Source: Candidatus Zixiibacteriota bacterium (GTDB lineage: Bacteria; Zixibacteria; MSB-5A5; GN15; FEB-12). From it: a stretch of 64,000 nt of DNA. The DNA lies in NCBI GenBank assembly GCA_017999435.1, contig JAGNLV010000003.1, forward strand, positions 489,867-553,866, given 5' to 3'. Below are positions 57,752 through 64,000 of this stretch, piece after piece. Made by a program: the position numbers and the translations under genes. The notes under the pieces were generated by a model. The model was not told the DNA's origin, did no database searches, and saw only the letters and a list, made by a program, of their open reading frames with translations. Numbering within the stretch: the stretch's first letter is position 1; every line of letters begins with the position of its first letter.

Positions 57752-59067
57752 CACGACCCCAGGCGGTAGTCGATGTAGGTGCGGGCCTTGATATCATCAA
57801 TCCAGTCCTCAATCATGCGCGCGGTCTTCTCCTGGCGGGCGAGCTCTTTGAGACGGTCGTAGTCGTTCTCGAGAGTGAACTCGTGCTCGGACTGGTAGGC
57901 AAGGAGTTTGAGGATGTGGATGCCGAATTCGGTAAGGACGGGGCCGCGGATTTCGCCCGGGGTTTTCCACTCTCTCACGGCGGCGGCGAATTCAACCGGG
58001 AGTTCGTTGACCGCGAACCAGCCGAGTTCGCCGCCGGTGGCCCGGGTGCGGTCGTCGGCCGAGTACGCCTTGGCCATCTGGGCGAAATCCCCGCCCGCGC
58101 GGGCCTCGGCGATGAGCGAATCGGCCAGCTCGCTCGTCTGCAGCGTATCCTCGCGGGTGGGCTGCACAGCCAGGAGGATGTGGCGGAGCCTGACCTGGTT
58201 GTCCCGCCGGTCCTCGCACTGGATGACGTGGTAGCCGAACTGGGTGCGGACAACGCCGGAGATGTCGCCCGGCTGGAGACTGAATGCGGCGCGGGCGAAT
58301 TCCTCGACCACATCATCGCGGGAGACCCAGCCGAGATCGCCGCCGTTGGCGCCCGCGCCGCCCGAGGAATACTGGGCCGAGAGGGCGGCGAAATCGGCGC
58401 CGTCGAGGACTCTCTGCCGGAGCGCGGCGGCGAGGGTCTTCACGGAATCGTCGACCGCCGGGGCCGGCGCAAGGGCCAGGAGAATGTGGGCGAGCTTGAC
58501 CGCCTCGGGCTGGGTCGGGATGGAGTCGCGGAACTGGCTGTAGAACGCCTCGACCTCATGGCGCGACACCGACACCGACTGGAGGCGGCGGCCGACGAGG
58601 CGCTGTTTGAGCAGTTGGCCGCGGATGTCGTCGCGGTAGCGTTTCTTAAGATCGCGCAGGGTGAGGCCCTCCTGCGACAGGGCGGCCTCGAACTCGGCGG
58701 TGGTCGGGAAGTTGGCGGCGATGCGCGCCACCTGCTGATCGAGCGCCTGGTCGATCTCCTCGTCGGTCACTTTCACCGAGGTGTCCTGTTCCGCGGCGAC
58801 GAGGAAGAGCTGGTCGGAGATCATCTCCTCGAGCACCTCGCGCTTGAGCTTCTCCACCTCCTCCTCCGATTTCGGCTGCTTTTTGGATTGCAGCACGGCC
58901 AGCTGCATCTGGCCGGCCAGCTCGGAGGCGAGAATGACCTTGTCGCCGACGACGGCGACGATGCGGTCGACCGTGTCGCGCGCGGCCCCGGCCGGGCCCG
59001 CCGCGAACAAAGCCGCCAGCGCGGCCACGATGATGAGCGGCGTGCGGCCGCGTCCCGCGCCCGCCAT
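57751..59067 (-). CDS. SurA-like periplasmic peptidyl-prolyl isomerase
   Basis: 438 residues. Signal peptide (to about residue 27), SurA N-terminal chaperone domain with DRIVAVVGDKVILASELAGQM, then two parvulin domains (about 165-265 with LAHILLALAP and GGDLGWVSRDDVVEEFARAAFSL; about 275-375 with LRHILLAVQP and GGELGWFAVNELPVEF). It should fold or carry outer-membrane proteins. The ATG overlaps the upstream PpiC-like stop (TGATG). A long frame extension upstream is inside that gene. Confidence 0.93.
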   Translation of the reverse strand: MAGAGRGRTPLIIVAALAALFAAGPAGAARDTVDRIVAVVGDKVILASELAGQMQLAVLQSKKQPKSEEEVEKLKREVLEEMISDQLFLVAAEQDTSVKVTDEEIDQALDQQVARIAANFPTTAEFEAALSQEGLTLRDLKKRYRDDIRGQLLKQRLVGRRLQSVSVSRHEVEAFYSQFRDSIPTQPEAVKLAHILLALAPAPAVDDSVKTLAAALRQRVLDGADFAALSAQYSSGGAGANGGDLGWVSRDDVVEEFARAAFSLQPGDISGVVRTQFGYHVIQCEDRRDNQVRLRHILLAVQPTREDTLQTSELADSLIAEARAGGDFAQMAKAYSADDRTRATGGELGWFAVNELPVEFAAAVREWKTPGEIRGPVLTEFGIHILKLLAYQSEHEFTLENDYDRLKELARQEKTARMIEDWIDDIKARTYIDYRLGS

Positions 59068-60800
59068 CAGCCCTGCTCTCCCTGCGGCACGCCCTGGGGG
59101 TACTTGTCCATGTCGATCGTTGTCCGGAGGGCGTCCTCGTTGATGCGGATGGTCGTCTGGGCTTTGCGCTCCTCGATCCAGACGGCGAGCGCCTGCACGC
59201 GCTGCTCTTCTTTCAGCTTGGTGAGGATCTGCGCCTTGACGTCGAGAAAGTCCTTCACCGTCGGGCTGATCTTGTCGGCGACGTAGAAGATGGAGTACTT
59301 GCCCTGGGTAACGACGGGGCCGCCGATCTGACCGACCGGCGTTTTGACGGCGAGGTCGTAGATCTCCGGAAACCACTTGCGGTCGATGTAGCCGAGGTCG
59401 CCGCCGGCCGCGCGCTTGCCCGGACGCTCGGTCAGGTCCATGGCCTTGTCGCGGAACCCCTGGAGGGAGCGGATTTCCTTGGCCAGTTTCCCCGCCGTGA
59501 GCTCGTCGGAGAGGAGAATTTCAAAGACCTGCACTTTGGCCGGATCCGTGAATTCGTCGAGGTGCTCATCGTAGTACCGCCGCACCATGCCGTCATCGGG
59601 CGCCGGCGGCACCGGGAGCGAATCGTCCCGCATGATCATCGCCATCGTCAGCTCCTTGAAGAGCTTGAGGCGGCGCTGGTACTCGGGGTCGCTGTCCATG
59701 CCCTCGCGGTGGGCCTGGACGACGAGGAGGTCCTGGAGCTTGATGGTGAAGATGACGGAGGCCAGCGAGTCGTACTGGTCGAAATCGGGGCGGATCGCCG
59801 GGGAGAGATTCTTGGCCAGGTCGAGGTACTCCAGCACCGTGATCTGGCCGTTGTCCCAGGTGGCCAGGACGAGTTCTTTCTCGCTCCGATCGAGCTGCTC
59901 GACGTCAAAATCGTTCCGGGGGAGCGTCTCCAGGAGCATGGGCGGGTAGAGCATGGAACGCTTGTGGAGCAGGTACTGGCAGGTGGCGGTGTCGACGTGG
60001 ATCGGGAACTTGGTGCGCAGGCTCTCGACGTAGGCGCGGGAGAGTTCGGAGCGTTTCCGGTTTTCCAGCTGCTGCTTGATTTCCATTTTCATCTTGTCGA
60101 AAGAATCGCGGAACTCGTTGGGGAGTTTGTCGACCAGCTTGATAATGTGGTAGCCGTACTCGGTGTGGACGGGCGGGGACACCTCGCCGGGCGCCATGGC
60201 GAACGCGGCTTCCTGGAAAGCCGAAATCATGCTGCCCCAGGTGAAATAGCCGAGGTCGCCCTTGTTCTTCTTGGCCGAGGGATCGCGGGAGTAATCGAAG
60301 GCGAGCTTCTCGAAACTCTCGCCGTTCTGGATGCGGGCGAGGAGGGCGTTGGCCGTGTCGAGGTTGTCGACGAGGATGTGGGAGGCCTTGATCTTGTACT
60401 CGAGCTTCTCCCAGAACTCGCGGATCTCGGGCTCGGTGGGGACGGACTTCTCGGCGATCCGGCGCTGGGCGAGAACGTCGACGAGCAGCCGGTCCTGGTT
60501 TTGGACGACGAGGCGGGCCAGTTCCTCGCTCTGGTCGATGCCCTTCTCGTAGGCGGCCTGGATGAGGAGGCGGTTGACGACAATCGTGTCGAGCATTTCG
60601 CGGCGCTTGGCGAACTCGTCCTGCGCGGTCGGGAACGGGTAGCGGATGCTGCGGAAGTAGTCGTTGAACTCGGCGGCTTTGATTTCGTAGTCGCCGACGA
60701 CGGCGAGGGTGGGGTTGTCCGATTTTCCGCAGCCGGCCAGCAGACCGGCCAAGAGCAGCAGCCCGAAGGCCGACACGAGGGGGCGATAACCTTTGTCCAT
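59067..60800 (-). CDS. Parvulin-type lipoprotein chaperone (PrsA/PpiD-like)
   Basis: 577 residues. Lipobox LLAGLLAGC (Cys about residue 24), SurA/PpiD-like N-domain (AVVGDYEIKAAEFNDYFRSI), a first PPIC domain (about 140-235 with ASHILVDNLDTANALLARIQNGE and GDLGYFTWGSMISAFQEAAFAM) and a second, less typical one (about 420-520 with GGDLGYIDRKWFPEIYDLAV). Periplasmic folding factor. First gene of the operon with surA-like and S4 genes. Confidence 0.9.
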   Translation of the reverse strand: MDKGYRPLVSAFGLLLLAGLLAGCGKSDNPTLAVVGDYEIKAAEFNDYFRSIRYPFPTAQDEFAKRREMLDTIVVNRLLIQAAYEKGIDQSEELARLVVQNQDRLLVDVLAQRRIAEKSVPTEPEIREFWEKLEYKIKASHILVDNLDTANALLARIQNGESFEKLAFDYSRDPSAKKNKGDLGYFTWGSMISAFQEAAFAMAPGEVSPPVHTEYGYHIIKLVDKLPNEFRDSFDKMKMEIKQQLENRKRSELSRAYVESLRTKFPIHVDTATCQYLLHKRSMLYPPMLLETLPRNDFDVEQLDRSEKELVLATWDNGQITVLEYLDLAKNLSPAIRPDFDQYDSLASVIFTIKLQDLLVVQAHREGMDSDPEYQRRLKLFKELTMAMIMRDDSLPVPPAPDDGMVRRYYDEHLDEFTDPAKVQVFEILLSDELTAGKLAKEIRSLQGFRDKAMDLTERPGKRAAGGDLGYIDRKWFPEIYDLAVKTPVGQIGGPVVTQGKYSIFYVADKISPTVKDFLDVKAQILTKLKEEQRVQALAVWIEERKAQTTIRINEDALRTTIDMDKYPQGVPQGEQG

Positions 60801-60958
60801 CGATCCTATTCCTTCAACAGGTTCCTACGCTTCATACTCCCTTTGTACCGCGCGACGGCACGGTGGTTTCTCGCCGAGCGGCGACAAGACAATATTATAG
60901 CGGGCCGGGCCCCGGCCGCCAAGCGGGAATTTGAGGGGATTCGGGAAGGGGCGGGGCG

Positions 60959-61930
60959 CTATTCGAAGTCCGATTCCAGGTAGTCTTTGGTCAGAGACTG
61001 CCGGGACAGCTGCTGGGAGAGCCTCTTGCTGAACTCGAGCGCCGAGTTTTCGCCGTACACCTTGAGCATGTGGTTCATGGCTATGACTTCGGAGATGACG
61101 GTGATGTTCTTGCCGGGGGAAATGGGGACCCGGACAATGGGGATTTGGACGCCGAGGATCGTCGTGTAGCGCTCCTCGAGGCCGAGGCGCTCGTAGTCGT
61201 CCGTCTCTGACCACAGGGTGAGGTTCACTTCCACCTCGATCCGCTTCTGCATGCGAATGGCGCGGATGCCGAAGAGGCCCTCGATGTCGATGATGCCGAC
61301 GCCGCGGATTTCCATGTGGTGCCCGAGCAGCTCGGAGCCGGAGCCCTTGACCACGTCCGGGGCCGCGCGCGTAATCTTCACCACGTCGTCGGCCACCAAC
61401 CGGTGGCCGCGTTCGATCAGGTCGAGGGCCACCTCCGACTTGCCGATGCCCGACTTGCCGGTGTACAGCAGCCCCACGCCGTAGACGTCGACCAGCGTGC
61501 CGTGGACGGTGATCGAGGGGGCGAAGATGTGGTCGAGGTAGGCGGAGAGGCGGGCGGCCAGTTCGGCGGTCGTGAGGCGACTGGAGAAGACGCCGGTGCG
61601 GTGCCGGTCGGCGGCGTCCAGGAATTCCGGGGGCGGCGTGAGCCCCTTGCTGATGATGACCATGGGAATGTCTTTTTCAAACAGCAGGTGGGAAATCTCG
61701 GCCAGACGCTCGAGGGGGAGTCGGTTCATGTAGGCCATTTCAGTCTCGCCGACGATCTGGACACGGCGGTTGGCGAAGCGCTCAAAAAAGCCGGTCAGGG
61801 CGAGACCGGGGCGGTGGAGCTCGGGATGGTGGATGACTTTGTTCAGCCCGGCCGTGCTGCTGTTCAGCAGGGTGAGCTCCAGATCCTGGGTCCGGGTCGT
61901 ATAGAGCTTCTCGACTGTGATTCCCGACAT
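60959..61930 (-). CDS. hprK: HPr kinase/phosphorylase
   Basis: 323-residue sensor kinase that phosphorylates a serine of HPr (or dephosphorylates it), linking carbon status to regulation. N-terminal domain 1-130; C-terminal kinase with VHGTLVDVYGVGLLYTGKSGIGKSEVALDLIERGHRLVADDVV (Walker A GKSGIGKS, catalytic His nearby) and the family signature MEIRGVGIIDIEGLFG. The ATG at 61928-61930 gives the family N-terminus (ITVEKLY). No Shine-Dalgarno; a -10-like TATATT ends 9 bases upstream, so the mRNA may be leaderless. No HPr gene is in the window. Confidence 0.95.
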   Translation of the reverse strand: MSGITVEKLYTTRTQDLELTLLNSSTAGLNKVIHHPELHRPGLALTGFFERFANRRVQIVGETEMAYMNRLPLERLAEISHLLFEKDIPMVIISKGLTPPPEFLDAADRHRTGVFSSRLTTAELAARLSAYLDHIFAPSITVHGTLVDVYGVGLLYTGKSGIGKSEVALDLIERGHRLVADDVVKITRAAPDVVKGSGSELLGHHMEIRGVGIIDIEGLFGIRAIRMQKRIEVEVNLTLWSETDDYERLGLEERYTTILGVQIPIVRVPISPGKNITVISEVIAMNHMLKVYGENSALEFSKRLSQQLSRQSLTKDYLESDFE

Positions 61931-61990
61931 GGCAGGGACAATATACAAAACCCGGGGAGGGGGCAACTATGAAAAACAGGGGCAAAATAG

Positions 61991-62016
61991 ACCGCCCCGC
62001 CGGAAGGCGGGGCGGT
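61991..62016 (-). terminator. Terminator of the PDZ-protein gene
   Basis: Perfect 11-bp stem ACCGCCCCGCC / GGCGGGGCGGT around a GGAA loop; on the minus strand it is followed by CTATTTTGC. Lies 55 bases after the PDZ gene stop. Confidence 0.8.
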
Positions 62017-62071
62017 TCGAGGAGGATAAAAAGGCACTGTCAGGCCCCGGGGTAAAGGGGACCCGTATCAG

Positions 62072-63139
62072 TTACTGCCGGTCCTGCCGGTCTCTCAATT
62101 CCCGCTTCAGTTCGGCTTTCATCTCCTGCAGTTCGCGGCGCAGCTCTTCCAGCTCTTTCCGCAGCTCGTCGCGGTCGTCGCCGAGCCGGTCGAGATCCTT
62201 GAACTCGAATTTCAGTTTCCCGAGCTGTTCCTGAAGCTCCTTCATCTCGCGCTGAAATTCCTCGGAGTTGAAATACTCCTCCAGCGCGCCGTCGTAGTTC
62301 CCCTTGGAGAGGCCGCGAAGCTTGGGGACATTCAGAATAGCCAGGTCGGGGCCGATAGTCGCAAAATTGCCGTAAAAAGGACTGTCGCGGGTCTCCAGTT
62401 CGGCGGTGAAATTCTCCGCCCGCTGGTTCCGGATGGCCGTGATGACCACCTTATCGCCGGCCTCGCGGTCCCGGATCGCCTCGGTCACCTCCGATGCATC
62501 GGCGACCTTCTCGCCATCGATCTCAATAACCACATCGCCTGCTTTGAGCCCCGCTCTCTCCGCCGGCGAATCCTCCGCGACCTCGCTCACCAGCGCCCCC
62601 TTGCCGTCGGCGACGCCGAAGTAGCCACCCAACTGGTCGGTGAGATCATTCAGGGTGATTCCCAGGTAGGTCTGCTTGGCGCCCGACAACGTGTACGCGG
62701 AATGGTTGCCGCCGTCGAAGTAGGAGCGGAAAGTGCCGTAGAGGTTGTCGTCCTCCTCCGACCGCGCGCCCGCGACAACGGAGACACTCTGCTCTTTGCC
62801 ATCGCGAATGACGACCAGTTCGAGGCGATCGCCGGGCGAGGCTTCGTGGAGGACATCGATCAAATCATCGGAGTCGGTGATTTTTTCGCCGTTGAGCGAG
62901 ATAATGACATCCCCGTTCTTCAGGCCGGCCTGGTCGGCGGGGGAATCCTCGACCACCTCGTTGATGACGGCGCCGTAGGACACGGTGAGATCAAAAGCGT
63001 CGGCCAGATCGTAGTCGACCGACTGCGTATAGACCCCCAGCCAGGCGCGCTCATCTGTATCTTTTCCGGCGAGACCGGTGGCGGCGAGCAGGCCGAGGGC
63101 CGCCAGAGCCACGATCGCCGCGAGCCAGAATCGTTTCAT
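62072..63139 (-). CDS. Exported protein with two PDZ domains and coiled-coil tail
   Basis: 355 residues. Signal peptide (MKRFWLAAIVALAALGLLAATGLAG), PDZ domain 1 (about 33-120, AVINEVVEDSPADQAGLKNGDVIISLNGEKI), PDZ domain 2 (about 155-245, ALVSEVAEDSPAERAGLKAGDVVIEIDGEKV), then a charged coiled coil (about 290-355). There is no trypsin-like domain before the PDZ pair, so this is not DegP; it is probably a periplasmic adaptor. ATG chosen because it gives the signal peptide; GGAGG lies 10 bases upstream. Confidence 0.88.
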   Translation of the reverse strand: MKRFWLAAIVALAALGLLAATGLAGKDTDERAWLGVYTQSVDYDLADAFDLTVSYGAVINEVVEDSPADQAGLKNGDVIISLNGEKITDSDDLIDVLHEASPGDRLELVVIRDGKEQSVSVVAGARSEEDDNLYGTFRSYFDGGNHSAYTLSGAKQTYLGITLNDLTDQLGGYFGVADGKGALVSEVAEDSPAERAGLKAGDVVIEIDGEKVADASEVTEAIRDREAGDKVVITAIRNQRAENFTAELETRDSPFYGNFATIGPDLAILNVPKLRGLSKGNYDGALEEYFNSEEFQREMKELQEQLGKLKFEFKDLDRLGDDRDELRKELEELRRELQEMKAELKRELRDRQDRQ

Positions 63140-63730
63140 AGCGCTATATCCTCCATGGGTCAGACTGTTCAGGTTGCTAAAGCGATATACGCGGGACGTC
63201 CGGCGAGGTTTCACGGGGGAGAGACCGAGAGGGCGGGGCGCCGGAGCGCAGGAGATATGCCGTCGGCCCGGGGGTGCCGGTGCAGACGGTGCGAGCCGGG
63301 TCGCGGAGCCTCTCCCGTCCTCTCCTCTCCCCGCCCCGCCCCGTCCCGGCAGAGTCTCATGGCGGGGCTACTCATATGCGGGGCAACAAGTTGTACGTCA
63401 CGCCCCCGACATCCGGCCGGCTACGCCCGACCGTCTGGATTGACCGGCCGCGTGGATTGCACCGGGTCGCTCATGTGCAGGGGCACACTGCCGGGGAACC
63501 GATGGCGCGCGGTCCGCGAATCTATGGCTGCCTTGCGGACTCGCGCGGGTGGGGAGAAGGTTGGCAGTCGCAATGACTACGCCGAATCCGTAGTGATCGC
63601 TGTGGCGATCCCGGGCGATTCGGCGGGAGCAGGGACATCCCCGAGGTGCGCGTGGTCCATGCCTCCGACGACGGGCCGCCCGGACGATGGGGGCCGGGAG
63701 GACCGATCGGGTGTGGGCGGGTCGGCCGGA
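63140..63730. other. Intergenic region between the PDZ gene and the minisatellite
   Basis: About 590 bases without a gene I can support. It holds a pyrimidine-rich tract (63308-63350) and otherwise unremarkable GC-rich sequence. Frames here are open mainly because of base composition. Confidence 0.4.
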
Positions 63731-63835
63731 AGCGGATCGAGTAAGAGCGGGTCGGCTAAGAGCGGATCGGCTGAGGGCGGATCGGCTGAGAGCGGATCGG
63801 CTGAGGGCAGATCGACTGAGAGCGGATCGGGTGAG
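63731..63835 (+). repeat. Seven-copy 15-bp tandem repeat (minisatellite)
   Basis: Units of the form AGCGGATCGGCTGAG repeat seven times with one to three changes each, preceded by one more degenerate unit (63716-63730). Length is a multiple of three, so a frame through it would give a five-residue repeat, but no start or family supports coding. It lies 88 bases before tRNA-Asn. Confidence 0.8.
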
Positions 63836-63853
63836 GGGTGCGGGAAAAAGGAG

Positions 63854-63881
63854 TTGACTTTGGCGGGAAAAACGGTATTAA
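63854..63881 (+). promoter_or_regulatory. Sigma-70-like promoter upstream of tRNA-Asn
   Basis: TTGACT (63854-63859), a 16-base spacer, TATTAA (63876-63881); transcription would start near 63888. Confidence 0.55.
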
Positions 63882-63887
63882 TGGTGA

Positions 63888-63917
63888 GCTTCGCCTGCGG
63901 GCGAAGCGCGGTTTTTT
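63888..63917 (+). terminator. Hairpin plus T6 between the tRNA promoter and tRNA-Asn
   Basis: GCTTCGCC / GGCGAAGC stem with TGCG loop (63888-63907), then GCGG and TTTTTT (63912-63917). It has the form of an intrinsic terminator but starts right where the predicted tRNA transcript begins; it may instead be a leader hairpin removed during tRNA processing. Confidence 0.5.
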
Positions 63918-63923
63918 GATTAC

Positions 63924-63998
63924 TCCGGTGTAGCTCAGTGGTAGAGCAGCTGACTGTTAATCAGCGGGCCGCTGGTTCGAGTCCAGCCACCGGAGCCA
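63924..63998 (+). tRNA. tRNA-Asn (anticodon GTT)
   Basis: 75 bases with the full cloverleaf: acceptor TCCGGTG / CACCGGA, D-arm GCTC-AGTGGTA-GAGC, anticodon arm GCTGA-CTGTTAA-TCAGC with anticodon GTT, T-arm GCTGG-TTCGAGT-CCAGC, discriminator G and encoded CCA. Confidence 0.97.
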
Positions 63999-64000
63999 AA

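Noticed and set aside
62702..63919. Long plus-strand frame through the minisatellite, ending near the tRNA
   Set aside because: More than a third of it is antisense to the PDZ gene; the remainder is compositionally biased with no start signal.

Overview
High-GC (about two thirds G+C) bacterial chromosome segment with tightly packed, mostly minus-strand housekeeping genes. Outer-membrane type proteins (PorV-like, patatin-BamA, SurA-like chaperones), minor pilins and secreted proteins ending in dockerin-like modules with the 'FRGGPEP' signature point to a diderm of the FCB group. My best guess is candidate phylum Zixibacteria or a close relative; this is inferred from protein style, not from a marker-gene tree. 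I see no prophage, insertion sequence, integrase or CRISPR array.

Layout. 1-3.8 kb: class V aminotransferase (cut by the left edge), a peroxiredoxin whose peroxidatic cysteine codon is an in-frame TGA (probable selenoprotein), a secreted beta-propeller protein and a one-cysteine thiol peroxidase. 3.9-9.3 kb: an acetyltransferase and a coupled run TPR lipoprotein-pyrK-pyrD-pyrF. 9.3-16.8 kb: sirtuin, GH57 glucanotransferase, MCE protein, RsgA, geranylgeranyl-reductase-like flavoprotein, MFS transporter. 17-25 kb: secA, amino acid permease, an outer-membrane-like protein, PEP synthase/PPDK regulatory protein, Nnr. 25-30 kb: lon, ychF, nfo. 30-34 kb: a candidate structured RNA with its own terminator, tandem-GNAT protein, SH3 protein, RidA, aldehyde dehydrogenase. 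34-37 kb: three minor-pilin genes behind a sigma-54-like promoter. 37-46 kb: TrmH methyltransferase, DUF4097-like protein and an SppA fused to a barrel-like domain; patatin-BamA protein; DUF3365-like haem lipoprotein; PorV-like protein. 46-51 kb: M43-like metalloprotease with PKD and dockerin modules, a decayed FG-GAP gene, and a 46-residue tandem-repeat protein with dockerin. 51-54.6 kb: HMA-domain metal-binding protein divergent from an ArsR regulator, MFS transporter, small membrane protein. 54.7-63 kb: VWA protein, MoxR/ChlI-type ATPase, S4 protein, two parvulin chaperones, HPr kinase, PDZ protein. The right end holds a 15-bp minisatellite and tRNA-Asn.

Functional themes. Peroxide defence is handled by two peroxidases that both lack the usual resolving cysteine; one appears to use selenocysteine. 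Envelope biogenesis is prominent (SecA, SurA/PpiC, SppA, MCE, patatin-BamA, pilins). The most interesting signals are the selenoperoxiredoxin, the candidate small RNA at 30.08-30.19 kb and the SppA fusion. All calls come from reading the sequence by eye; no database search or folding program was run.
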